From Panorpa germanica (taxonomy: Eukaryota; Arthropoda; Insecta; Mecoptera; Panorpidae), in the NCBI GenBank assembly GCA_963678705.1, contig OY783213.1, positions 682,001-746,000 of the forward strand: a stretch of 64,000 nt of DNA. Reading direction: 5' to 3'. Of the stretch, positions 37,381 to 48,705 are shown one piece after another. The notes under the pieces were generated by a model. The model was not told the DNA's origin. It searched no databases and saw nothing but the letters and a program-made list of their open reading frames with translations. Both the position numbers and the translations under genes were made by a program. Within the stretch, counting starts at the first letter, position 1; the number at the start of each line of letters is the position of its first letter.

Positions 37381-37870
37381 AGTAGGGTAGGAGAGCCGGT
37401 TCTAGGACAGTTTGGAGTGGGGATGCATATAGGTCACGATATGCAGAGGGGGCGTGGCTAGACAATGTTGGGGGTAATAGTGGGGTGAGGAGTGAGGTGG
37501 CGTGGCTAGACAATGTTGGGGGTAATAGTGGGGTGAGGAGTGAGGTGGCGTGGCTAGACAATGTTGGAGGTAATAGTGGGGTGAGGAGTGAGGTGGCGTG
37601 GCTAGACAATGTTGGGGGTAATAGTGGGGTAATATGAAAGAGTGAGATAGCGATATTAATTATTACGTGTGTGTTAGTATTGGCGTAATTATTGCATTCT
37701 TCGTCAATTTCCGGAAGCCAATCGTTTATGTTCGTGTCCTAGTAGAAGATGATGACGTCATTACAGCTTTTATCTGTTGGTACATTCTCTACAATACCCA
37801 AGGTTATGAGTGAGAAAGCAATAGTGGTAAAGAGTGAGATACCGATATTAATTCTTATGTTTGATTTGTT
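37381..37870 (+). repeat. left terminal inverted repeat of the Polinton
   Basis: It shares with the right end, in inverted orientation, 'ggatgcatataggtcacgatatgcagag..gcgtggct', a block around 'gcattcttcgtcaatttccg', and a block 'agaagatgatgacgtcattacagc'. The order of the last two blocks is swapped relative to the right end. The left copy also contains the 48-bp minisatellite. The outer ~30 bp match the right end only loosely. Confidence 0.8.
37451..37632. repeat. 48-bp minisatellite in the Polinton left end
   Basis: A G-rich unit beginning 'ggcgtggctagacaatgttg' starts at 37451, 37499, 37547 and 37595, giving about 3.8 near-identical copies. The right end has one related 'gcgtggct' site only, so the array expanded after or outside the inverted-repeat symmetry. 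It gives a fake repetitive protein on the minus strand. Confidence 0.9.
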
Positions 37871-37930
37871 ATTGGTTATAAGATTATGACAGTGTTAAAT
37901 TATTTATAACAGTGTATTTATAGCGCATTC

Positions 37931-38240
37931 CTTCGAATTCACCAGAAATTTGCAAACAGCACATGTGTGAGAACAAGCGCATAAGTTACGTTGAATTTGA
38001 CATACCTTCGAATTCACCAGAAATTTGCAAACAGCACATGTGTGAGAACAAGCGCATGTGTGAGAACAAGCGCATAAGTTACGTTGAATTTGACATACAA
38101 ACTTTAAATAGTTCGAACGTAACTTGAACGTAATGGGAACGTAACTTGAAGTATGTGTTAAAACTGTGTGATCGTAAGACCACGAATTCACCAGAAAAAA
38201 ACCTGATAAAACACATGTTCTCATGAGAACTTTGTATATA
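37931..38240. repeat. ~75-bp direct repeat between left end and polymerase
   Basis: 'cttcgaattcaccagaaatt' followed by 'gcaaacagcacatgtgtgag' and 'cataagttacgttgaatttg' occurs at 37931 and 38006. The second copy has an inner 18-bp duplication of 'tgtgagaacaagcgcatg'. A third, partial copy ('acgaattcaccagaaa') is at about 38182. No protein is supported on either strand. Confidence 0.8.
38111..38152 (+). promoter_or_regulatory. iterated AACGTAACTTG motif upstream of polB
   Basis: Three tandem iterations of a motif like 'gaacgtaacttgaacgtaat' at 11-14-bp spacing; the reverse form 'taagttacgttgaa' occurs twice just upstream. The same motif is iterated at 54830-54945 upstream of another Polinton gene. 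Such iterons could bind a regulator or replication protein of the element; this is an inference from their placement only. Confidence 0.4.
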
Positions 38241-38338
38241 AATTATTCTTATGCAATAGTGAAGTTATTGAAATATTAGACTCGAACGATGAAACTGTAC
38301 AAGTGTTAGACTCTGATGACGAAATTGTAAAAGTATAA
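38207..38338 (+). pseudogene. short acidic frame with two SUMO-interaction-like motifs
   Basis: An open frame without its own ATG ends 'EVIEILDSNDETVQVLDSDD' plus a short tail and a stop at 38336. Both halves have the layout of a SUMO-interaction motif: a hydrophobic core (VIEIL, VQVL) followed by DS and acidic residues. The frame is blocked upstream by two stops, so it may be the remaining C-terminal end of a small gene preceding polB. I do not know a Polinton gene of this description, and chance cannot be ruled out. Confidence 0.35.
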
Positions 38339-38446
38339 CATAGTGATTAATGCATATTTTTTTATGTAAAACTCTATAAATAAATGAACTTTTAAAAACA
38401 ATTGTGATTTATATTTTGATTTTCAAACTGAAATATATAATTTACA

Positions 38447-40551
38447 ATGGATAACGGTTGTAAGATTATTAAGCATATGAGAACAATTATTGAACATTTG
38501 AATAGTTCAAATTATTCAAGTATTCAGTGGAAAAAGTGGTCTGATTATAATAAAATAAATATAAAGTTGTTAAATAAGTTATTAAAAAATAATAAAAATA
38601 CCTATTCAATTGGATATAAGCGAAGCATTGAAAGCAATATAAGTGTCTTAAAATATTTTCAAACATTGTTAGAAAATAAACAAAAAGTTGGAGGAGGAGG
38701 AACTATAAATAGTATAAAACGTAGTGATCGGATTAAATGGCAGGAAATAAATTCATCATTTAAAGGACGTGTTAGAACAGGAGTGTTAAATAATTTAAGT
38801 CATATTGATCCATTACAATTTTTAAACGATGCATTTTATATGTTTGCATCTAGAATTAAAAATGCTTTAAAAAAATATAGTGCTTTAAAAGTTAACGTAA
38901 TATTTTGTGGTGAATTTGTTTTACCATCAGCTAAAGAAGAAGAACATATATTTGAATACAAATATTTTAATACTAAAAATAATGAAATTTTTGTATCAAC
39001 AGATTTAAAACATTGGTATAAGAAAAATGTTATTGATGTTGTGTTAAAAGATTTAGAAACTTTTCAAGAAAATCAAAGTGGATGGGCTCTATATAAAATA
39101 GTGAATATGATAGTAAATATAAATCAATTTGTTCAATTTTATTGTTCATCATTTATTGACTTACCAGTTGAAATAAAACGAAAAAAGGCTGTAATAAATG
39201 TTCAGAATGAGGATGATAAATGTTTTGTATGGGCAGTATTATCAGCGCTTTATCCATCAAAAATTCATGGCGAGAGAGTATCATCTTATAAGAAATATAT
39301 AAATTGTCTTAATTTAAATGGTATTAAATTTCCAATGACGTTATCACAAGTTGTAAAATTTGAAAAACTAAATAATATATCAATAAATGTGTATATTTTA
39401 AAAAAGAGCAAGAAACATTTATAACTATTCCTGTATATGTAAGTAAAATATATATAAGTAAACATATACATTTATTATTGATTAAAAGTGATTATGAAGT
39501 AGAATATGAAGAAGAGAATAAAGAAGAAGTGGATGAAAGTGAAAATGAGAAATATAATAATAATAATAATAACAAGAAATATCACTTCTGCTGGATAAAG
39601 AATTTATCAAGACTTGATAGTAATCAACTTTTAAAAATAAATTGTAAGAAATTTATATGTGATCGATGTTTACATTTCTTTAGATATGAATGCAAGTTTT
39701 AGGAACATTTACAAGACTGTGTTAAATTAGGACTGAGACCAGTTAAACCAATAATGCCAGATAAGAATTCGATATAATTGAGTTTAAAAACATTAAGCGA
39801 AAAATTAGAAATGCATGTGTTATCTACGCAGACTGTAAAAGTATATTAGACAGTAATGTGGCAAATGTTGAAGCTAAGGGAATATATTAAGCACATATTG
39901 CACATAGCGTTGGATACTATGTATGCTAACATATTCATATGATGACTCTAAATCTTATTATAATAGTTATTGTGGTATAGATTGTATTTAGTGGTTTGTA
40001 AATAAATTAAAAGAGATTGCTTTTAATGTTGAGGATATAATAAAAAATGTATTACAAATGAAACATTGACAGCTCAACAAAAGATGGAATATTTAAATGC
40101 AATAAATTTTCATATATGTGAAAAACTGTTGCAACAAGACCGTGTTCGAGATCATTGTCATTTAACAGGAAATTAAGGAGGACCAGCTCATAATGAATGT
40201 AATTTAAATTATAATGAAAGTTATGTGATTTCAATAATTTTTCAGAATTTATCATCTTATGATTCACATTATATAATAATTGATTTAGCTACTGGAATAA
40301 GTGGAAGAACTTCTTTGCTACCAATTAATAAAGAAAAATATATTTCATTTACGAAATATGTGTATAGAACTAATATATTATTAAGATTTATTGATTCTTA
40401 TCGATTTATGGCTAGTTGTTTAAATAATTTGACATCATATTTACCAAATAATAAACTTAAAATTTTAGAATCAGAATTTAACATGTTAAGGATGTATGAG
40501 CAAGAAAATAATTTTCGATTTAAGGGCTCAAAATTTTTGTACGTGTAGATT
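38447..40551 (+). pseudogene. polB: Polinton protein-primed DNA polymerase B, N-terminal and exonuclease part
   Basis: ATG 38447 opens a 325-codon frame with the usual Polinton PolB N-terminus, including 'DDKCFVWAVLSALYPSKIHG' (39210), 'YKKYINCLNLNGIKFPMTL' and 'VYILKK'. After a frameshift at about 39420 come Zn-binding segments ('FICDRCLHFFRYECKF', 39655; 'CEKLLQQDRVRDHCHLTGN', 40118) and the 3'-5' exonuclease motif 'FQNLSSYDSHYIIIDLAT' (40242). A stop falls within 'LTGN.GGPAHNECNLNY' and more stops lie in 39700-40010. The sequence leaves PolB at about 40550, and the gene resumes at 42893 and 48706 after two insertions. In an intact element it would replicate the transposon from a terminal protein. 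Confidence 0.9.
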
Positions 40552-41098
40552 CCTGGTCAATGAATTTACTGTTAAAATTTTAGGGTACGTAACCGTTCAT
40601 ATTTTAAAGAAATTAATTGTTGAAAATTGACATAATTAACATTGGTCTTATGGGGAAATGGGTACAAGTGATCATAAATCAATAAATATGAGTATATTCT
40701 GTATTACGTAGCATAAAAAAAAACTATGCATTAGAAAGGTGAATATTGGCGTCACACGTCAATATTTTAAAAATACTATGTAACCGTTCATTCTGGAAAG
40801 ATAATTAGAAATGAAATTCAAATTATGATATTTAAAAAAATATTTTTCGCCATATTTGACACTTGGCAACGTTGGATTGCTATAATAAGCGACACAGCAC
40901 GGCAGCGGCGAAAACGGTACATACAAATTTAAATATAACCTCATTCAGAGCTGTCAAACTAAATATTACTTGATAGTAACAGCAAAAACTAAGTACAAAA
41001 ATTAAGAAAATAGCATATATATAGAATTAAAATATTTATTAACACTTTAATAATTTAATAACATAACACATTTCAACAAAAATTTATTTTTGTTAATT
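40552..41098. other. left part of the insertion in polB, no gene seen
   Basis: AT-rich. A 'gtaaccgttcat' block occurs at about 40592 and again at about 40782, each followed by a similar stretch. It may be the end repeat of the element that brought the Mutator-like gene, but no matching right end was found. Confidence 0.3.
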
Positions 41099-42705
41099 TT
41101 ATGAAGGATAAAAATCCTTATGCAGCCAAGTTAATAGATACAGTGTCAACTTTAGCAGTTTGTACAAATTATTTTCCTTCATTAGTTGTAAGATCATTAA
41201 CAGCAGACGCACTCGGTGGTATTGCTCTTGTCGGTAAAATGTAAACATTATATTCTGCGTAGTTGTATTTTGCTGCAATCTGAATTGTTTCACTGGCTTT
41301 TCCAAACCCGGTGGTTTCTAAATCAAAGAACACAACTGCTGCTGCATTATTAATCGCAATTGAACTTTTCAATCCTAATGTCTAATCCACTCTGCGACTG
41401 ATAACAAAATGTAATCAAATGTAGCATGATTCAAATCAGACCATTTTTTATTTTGATGATCAGCTTCTCTCCGTAATCTAGCAATGCTACTTGAATCATC
41501 ATCTCCAATTACCACTCCAATTTTTACACGTTCAACTGTAAAGTCTTTATACTGTCTTTATAACTGTGTACAAGCATCTCAACAGTCATGTCTGACTCCA
41601 TGGCCTTCGAACTCCAACTGAAATTTTCACGGTAGTCATGATCATTTTTATCATGTCCTTTCACATCTCATGCATTGTTTATTTCTCGTTGTATATGCAA
41701 CAACGTAGAATGACCTAAGAAAAACCAATTGTAATAATTCGAAATAATTAAATTTAACAAATTTTTAATCTTAAATATTTATTACCAGTTAAACTATTAT
41801 ACGTTCTTCCTGCTTCCTTTTTTGCCACCCAGCATCTATACTCAATATGAACACTACTGTATCCTCCTTTGAAATAACTTTAGGTGATTTTGAACTATAT
41901 TTTAAGGAAATAAAAACTATATTAGTAATAATATAAGTCATTTCTTAGTTTATAATAATGTTAATGAATCGTAATACCTTTGATCAGCTATTGGGAAACT
42001 TCTTTCTATTGTCATGCAATTTCGGCAACTTATTCGAGCAATATTTTCAATAGCCATCCCTACGTAAATCAAATCGATTCATATCGTTTTAGAAGAGTAT
42101 GGTCAACTGTTGGAATATTGGGGCAAACTAGAATATTGTTTAAATGAGTTATTCTAATCCCACCGGTTAGAGTTGTTAGAAAATAATAGTCATAATTAAA
42201 GAATAGAAAAGAAAATAAATTGAATATTACTATCTCCTTTTTATGGAAATATTTACCCATAGCAGTTTCTCCATTTACCAGTGGTGGTTTGTTGTGATGT
42301 TTGAATCTCGGACATTTTTTTTACATCTTCTGTCATATTCTTTTTTTACAAATCGCAAAGACAGGGCATCAGTACACGAATCACTATTTTAGCGCTATTT
42401 TATTGATGTCAATAATTCGTCGGCCTTCAACAATTGATCCTAAAATGTTAAACTGCATAGTGAGGTTTTATGAAAGATTCAATGCGTATGTTTGATGATT
42501 GTAAAAGTACCAAACATCCGACAATGTCTAAAAAAAATTGTAAACAATTTACATGTATACATGAACAATATAAAATATAATATTAAATACAATCATTATA
42601 CATACCGTAGTTCCAAACACATATTAAATGAATTATTATCTATTTCTGGTGGTCTTTCTTTACAAAATAATCCTTTCTTGTCAAGCTTTTGAGGTATATC
42701 CATTT
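41099..42705 (-). pseudogene. Mutator-like transposase fused to DnaQ-type exonuclease
   Basis: Reading the minus strand from 42705: an exon 'MDIPQKLDKKGLFCKERPPE' ending in a GTATGT donor, a segment 'EGRRIIDINKIALK' (about 42415), 'GGIRITHLNNILVCPNIPTV' (about 42165), 'AIENIARISCRNCMTIERSF' (about 42055), an intron-like gap (about 41895-41985), 'ILSIDAGWQKRK' (about 41855), 'GVVIGDDDSSSIARLRREAD' (about 41510) and 'KWSDLNHATFDYILLSV', then the DEDD exonuclease start 'AVVFFDLETTGFGKASETIQ' with 'NVYILPTRAIPPSASAVN' (41335-41190). This matches the arthropod family with a Mutator-like transposase domain followed by a DnaQ-like exonuclease. Several frameshifts and stops break it. It sits inside the Polinton polymerase. 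Confidence 0.75.
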
Positions 42706-42925
42706 TTAAATGTCAAAAATTTAAATTTATTCAAATGTCACATGGAAAAAAGTAAACAAAATTTAAGCTATGTTGCCAAATGTAAAATCACGTCACGTGA
42801 TAATTTTCTTCCCTTCTCCCCGCAAATGCTCATGCCTATCCCCTTCCTTCAAAATTCAGTATTAGGCCACACCTTTGCTCATACATCCTAAAGCAACGAA
42901 AAATTTAGTTTGTTAAGTTAAAAAG
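42706..42925. other. right part of the insertion, then a short polB remnant
   Basis: The last ~35 bases (from about 42893) read 'VKKGVFPY' in plus orientation, a conserved Polinton PolB segment, so polB resumes here and is then cut by the LINE at 42940. The junction with the Mutator-like insertion could not be fixed, and no target duplication was found for it. Confidence 0.55.
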
Positions 42926-43127
42926 GTGTATTTCCTTATTTTTTTTTAATTTATTTATTTATTTAGGCTTTGGCTTATTTAGCCTTCTTGCCATTGGTTT
43001 TATTTGTAAAATTATATAAAAATTTACATATAAATTATAATTATTCTAATAAATACAAATAAATTGATTCTTTTAAAAAATTAAACTTAAAATTAAATAC
43101 ATACTAAATAAAATATTCTATCTTAAA

Positions 43128-46100
43128 TTACACTTCTATATTATTTTCTATCACAAAGTTTGTTACTATTTCCGCCGTTGCTTCACTTGTCATTAAACAG
43201 GACATGTTGACTGGGAACTGTGCTACATTACATAATTCATTTAAAAGTCTATCAATTTTTGATGTTAAAAGATGACACCCTAGAATTATATGGTCCAAAG
43301 AACCTTCTTCTCAACATCTACAATTTGGTGTGTCTTTTATATTTATTTTGTATAAATGAGCTGGACATATAGAATGCCCAGATTTCAGTCGACAATTTGT
43401 TGAAATATATCTCCTTGAATGATTTTTATTAAACCATGTGGTTGTTGGAATTTTTTGATTCGCTACAAAAAAAAATTTTCCAGTACTTTGACTTTTCTCA
43501 TTATATATATTCTGCCATTGTGCCATACAATTTTCTTTAATTATTTTTTTGGAATTATTAATTGACCAATTTATTTCGATTATTTCCCCATCTACACAAG
43601 CTTCTTTGGCCAGTTTGTCAGCCATTTCGTTTCCTTTTATGCCTACATGTCCAGGAATCCAAATAAGTTTAACATTGATATCACTTTTTTCCATTTTTGA
43701 AAGATATTCTTTAATTACGCATATTTTGTTATTGTTATTGTTTTTGAATGTATTGTTTTCTATAGATGAACAGACACTACGAGAATCAGTGAAGATTAAT
43801 ATATTTTTATTGTCAGTTTTTTGTATTATTTCTAGTAATTTCATTATTGCTGTTATTTCAGTATTATAAGAATTTGTGATGTTGTTAAGTTTGTATTTAT
43901 ACTGTTAATCTGTATTATAATTGAAAATGCCAATTCCTCCAGTTTTAGAGTTTTTTTCGAATGAACCATCGGTAAACCATATACTCCAGATTATATCATC
44001 TTTTGTTATATATTCCATATATTTTTGATAAGTTATTTCCTTACTGCCATTCTTCTTGAACAAATTTATTTCTGTATGTATTGATGTCATGCTTATTTCT
44101 AATGGAAATTTGAAAAATGGTATAGTGTTATGTACCTCTAAGTTTAAGTTATTATATCTATCAAAACTAGTTAAAAGTGCCGGTTTTTTATGAGTTGTCC
44201 AATATGGTTTATTATAAAGGACATATAGTTTAGATAATCTTGTATTTAAGGGTCCACATGGGTTATGTCCGTTTTTACAAAAGAAACTGTCTGATATTTG
44301 TTGTATTCTGATATTTACCGGAGGAATATTACTTTGATAGTTGAGGATTTGGATTGGTGTTGAAACCATCGCACCTAATATTATTCTTAAACATTTGTTT
44401 TGTATAATTTTAATTTTTTTTAATCTTGAGTTATTTGCGGTGCAGATCATAGTACTAGAATAGTCAATATGCGATCTAACAATAGATTTATATATTTTTA
44501 TTAAGGTTGTTGGGTGTGCGCCCCATTTGTATCCTGCTATACATCGCATCAAATTTAAGCCTTTTTGACATTTGTTAATAATATGAGCAATTTCTTTCGC
44601 CCAAGTGCTTTTCGTATCAAAAAATATACCCAGAAATTTGGTATTTGAACTAACAGTTATATTTTTATTTCTGATGGTTATTTTTGGACTGCAGATTATT
44701 TTATGCCTTTTAAATATAACTATTTTACTTTTTTCTGACGATATATTTAATTTGATTTCCTTTAGTAAAATATCTAGTTTTCTTAATTTTGATTGTAATC
44801 TGTTTTGAGCTATATCTTGTGTATGGCCCATACTATAAATAACTATGTCATCTGCATACATCAGTACTGTTGTGTTGTTATCTGATAGTGTTGTTAACTT
44901 TTCTGTGTATATGTTGAATAATAAGGGAGATAATATTGAGCCTTGTGGAATTCCGTGATTACATAGTATAGGACCAGTTAACTTATTATTGTATCTGACT
45001 GTTATTTCTCTATTTTGGAAGTAGTTTATAATCCAGTTGGATATTTTGGAAGATATACCTATGTTTTCTACTTTTTCTTTTAATATTTTAACATTAACAT
45101 TGTCATAAGCAGCTTTAATGTCAATGAAAGCAGCTATCATATAATGATTTTTACTATATGTTCTTTGAATATCAATATTCAATATGTTTAAGTTATGCTG
45201 CGTACTTCTTGTTTTTCTAAAAGCAAATTGTAACTCAGGTAATCTTTTATGATGTCCGAGATACCATTCCACTCTGTTTTTGATGATTGATTCCATAGTT
45301 TTGCCCATACATGATAGTAAAGTAATTGGTCTGAATGATTCTTCTTTGTTTGGATCTTTTCCTGGTTTTAATATAGGAACAACGATATGTTTTTCCAGTC
45401 TAATGGTATATCAGCAGTGTTTAATGACAGATTATATATTTGTGTAAGATGATTTATTGCATTGTTAGGTAGGTTTTGTATCATTTTGTAATTTATTCTA
45501 TCAAATCCTGTGCTACTGTTTTTATTATGATTTAACGCGAAATATACTTCATTTATATTTATGTTATTATCTAGGAAATTATCTTTTATGGTGGTGGTGG
45601 TAGTAATATTTAAATTGTTGTTCTGTGGAAATTTTTTATTAATGAATTCTTCTATTAAATTTTCATTATCACTTATGCTTTTAGTACTTAAGCTTTTATT
45701 GTTAATTTTTCTTATATTATTCCAGACAATGTTGGTTGTTGTGTTTGGGTTTAAATTTTCGCAGAAATCCTGCCATTCTATTTTTTTCCTGGCTCTAAAA
45801 TATCGTCTGGTTTTAGCTTGATGTTTTTTATAATTTAAATAATTCGCCATTGTCATGTTTTTATTAAAAATAGTTAGTGCTAATTTTCTTTGAGCTATCA
45901 TTTTATTGCATTCTGTGTCCCACCAAGACGGTTTTATTTTATTAGGAGTTATATTATACAATCTAGTAGATGGAATATGTATGTCTGCCGAATTATTAAT
46001 AACATCTCTAAATTGGTTGTATTTGTTTTCAACATCTTGGGGATTACTTGTAAATTCATTTGTGGTAAGGTTTGAAATTCTGCTTTCTATTTCAAGGCTA

Positions 46101-46855
46101 TATTTCTCCCAATCTGCTTTTCGGAAATTTCTCCTCGTTAAATATTCTGATGTACGGTAACGGTCTTTATTATTGTCATTCAGACAGTAAAAAATTGGGT
46201 AGTGATCACTACCTAAGCTATCTGCAAGAACTTGCCACGAAGTAATTTGTTGTGTTAACGTCATAGATACCAATGTGAGATCCAATATACAGTCCCTTGT
46301 ACTGAGATTGCTTACTCTAGTTGGTTTATCATCGTTGATAATATTTAGATTTTCGTTTTCTATGAATTTTAACAATTCGTTACCTTCATACTGACTACCT
46401 GGACAGTTTATATCCCAAGCAAGATTAGTCGCATTGAAATCTCCAGCCAGTATAATAGGAACAGCTATTTGTTGTTTTATCTGTGACCAGTTTGAATTAG
46501 ATAGTTTATGATTCGGTTTAGCATAGATTGATAAAATACATATTACCTCAGTTTCGTTATGTGTTATAATTATTCCAACTATTTCGACCGAATTAAATGG
46601 GTTATTTAGCATTACTCGTTTATATTTTATAGATTTATGTATCAAGATAGCAACACCTCCGTGGGGATTATAGTTTGTATTCTGTATCCTATCTTCTCTT
46701 TCAATAAAATAGCCTTTAATGTTGAAATTGTGATTTTTTGTTAAAAACGTTTCTGAAAGTATGCATATATGTATGTTATGCTTCTGTAGCATATGTTGTA
46801 ATTCCTCTTTAATATATCTGACTCCTCTACAGTTCCATTGAATAAAATTTATCAT
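43128..46855 (-). pseudogene. LINE ORF2: AP endonuclease, reverse transcriptase, RNase H
   Basis: ATG 46855 starts 'MINFIQWNCRGVRYIKEEL'. The endonuclease has 'CILSETFL', 'GDFNATNLAWD' and 'SDHYPI' (46760-46190). RT motifs: 'AFIDIKAAYDNV' (about 45130), 'GIPQGSILSPLLFNIY' (about 44960), 'YADDIVIYS' (about 44860) and 'TKFLGIFFDT' (about 44640). RNase H: 'WFTDGSFEKNS' (about 43970), 'IFTDSRSVCSS' (43785), 'GIKGNEMADKLAKEA' (43645). A terminal Cys-rich segment ends at the stop at 43128. Disruptions: a frameshift in an A-run near 45375, a stop at 43905-43907 inside RNase H, and a stop at 43311-43313. All catalytic motifs I could check are present. Confidence 0.92.
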
Positions 46856-47063
46856 TTTAACTGTTTAAATTAATTATTGATTTTTATATCTGACCTTGGT
46901 CTTGTTGTTTGATTTATTTATATATTTTATTTTATTTTTTTTTCTTTATGTTTATATAATTATTGTTGATTTAATATTTTAGTAAATTTATTAACCGATT
47001 AGGTTTAGTGATGTGAATAGAGTTTTTATTAAAAATAAAATAAATTTATATATCGATGTTTTC

Positions 47064-48491
47064 TTACGAGTTTGGCCATTGTACACTAGATATTTGTTTC
47101 TTGTAGCTTCTAAGAGATTGAGATGTAATATTTAAGTCTTTGTTTGTATCTTTAATTTTGTCATCATTATTTTTATTATATATTGATGTATAGCAGGTAT
47201 CATTATCATTGTTTTCCATTGTAATATCAGGTTTCTCTTGGTTGATTTGCTTTCTGTTTTTTCCCTGATTAGTTTTCTTAAGGTATGTGTCACTTTCTTT
47301 ATTGTTAGGTTTCATTTCTTCTCTTCTTCTTTTTGGAATTGGTTCTTTAGTGGATGTCGTAGGTTGTGGTTGACTGTAAGATCTTTGTTACGAGTTACCT
47401 GTATTTGATTTATTCACTCTGGTATTAGTTCTTCTGGTTAAAGGGTTTGGTTTGTATGTTGGTATTATGTTGATACTATTGTATTTATTTGTGATATTGG
47501 GAAAAGTCTCATTATAGTTTAGAGCTTCAAAAGAGTTTTGAGTTCTTACTGAGTATAAATAGTCTGTATTTTTTTCCATTAATTCTAATTTTGCTTTATA
47601 AAAACTGAGATTGTGTTGGGCCATGAGATCTTTTATCTTGATTTGTCTTTTTTTTTCAGGACATTCATTGTCTGTAGCCTCGTGGTTAAGTTTACAATTT
47701 ATGCATGTCGGGTTAAGAGATGTGCATGCAGTACGTAAATGATCTTCACTTCCGCAGAATTTACATTTTGCTACTTTTGCTCTACATTTTGTGGCTGCGT
47801 GTCCAAATTTAAAACAATTATAACATTGTATCATCTGTTGTACAAATGGTTCACATGCTCGTCTCACTCTCCACATGTAAACATAAGCAGGGATTGCAAG
47901 TCCTTCAAAGAATAGTTTCACTTAAGTACTGGGTTCATATTTTATAGCTCCGTCAACTCTTATTTTTCGATTTAGCCTTTGCACTCTCGTTACTTTAAAA
48001 GGTGGACACTCTATATTATTTAAAATTGTTTCTTCCGTATATTCTATATCAACACCTTTTATAATAGCTACTTTTGTGCACCAGTAAAATGGGATAAACG
48101 CTTCATATCCATTGTTTTTCAGCAATGTTGATTTGGTAATTTCGTTAGCTAGTATTGCATTAGCACATTGAACGATTACTCTATTTCTTCCCACTTTTTT
48201 AATTTCTATTATATTAGATTTATTGCTAATTTTACAAATTATTTCTGCAAATTTAAGAGAACTAAAAAATGTATTTCCATCACTATTATTTTTAACTATC
48301 ATTACTTTATACGAGTCATATTTTGTTTCTGTGTTGTATAAATTATTATATATTTTTTTAACATTGTCACTATTTTTATTTAAGTTTTCTGTTATATCAC
48401 TGGATGTTTTATCTGTAGCAAATGATTTGTTAGTCACAGAGTTGTTTTTATTGATCGGATTTTTATCGGGAGGTTCAACCTCCATATCCAT
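47064..48491 (-). pseudogene. LINE ORF1: gag-like nucleic-acid-binding protein
   Basis: One 476-codon frame from ATG 48491 to the stop at 47064, interrupted by two in-frame stops (47922-47924 and 47388-47390). It has an N-terminal polar region, a gag-like fold with 'KVAIIKGVDIEYTEETILNN' (about 48075), CCHC knuckles 'CYNCFKFGHAATKC', 'CKFCGSEDHLRTAC' and 'CINCKLNHEATDNEC' (47820-47665), and a polar C-terminus. It would coat the LINE RNA and accompany ORF2. The spacer to ORF2 is about 208 bp. Related to the fragment at 29648-30960. Confidence 0.9.
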
Positions 48492-48705
48492 ATTGTTAAT
48501 TAACCAATGATAATTAAATAGAAGTTACTTCACTTCTTAGTAATATCACTTAATAATAATATAAATTATAGTTTAAATACAAATAAATCACGAAAAAAAA
48601 TATTATAATTTGCAAAAAAAAGAACACTATTTATTTAATTGTTTTGTTTATTGTAAAAACGTGCACTCAACAAGGAGTCTCGGTGCGAACTGTGTATTTC
48701 CTTAT

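Larger units (their letters stand above)
42940..48691 (-). mobile_element. near full-length I-type LINE inserted in polB
   Basis: A 5.75-kb non-LTR retrotransposon with ORF1 (zinc knuckles) and ORF2 (endonuclease, RT, RNase H). The 14-bp target duplication GTGTATTTCCTTAT is at 42926-42939 and 48692-48705. The 3' end on the minus strand is A-rich with TAAA-like repeats (plus strand 'tttttttttaatttatttatttattta'). About 200 bp precede ORF1, consistent with a complete 5' end. Only five coding lesions were seen, so it is among the youngest insertions here. RNase H after RT points to the I group rather than Jockey. Confidence 0.93.

Noticed and set aside
37379-37609. Repetitive minus-strand protein with Pro/Leu/Thr-rich 16-residue repeats
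   Set aside because: It is only the translation of the 48-bp minisatellite in the Polinton end; a multiple-of-three period keeps the frame open automatically.
37931-38240. CRISPR-like array
   Set aside because: Repeats of ~75 bp directly abut without unique spacers, and the context is eukaryotic.
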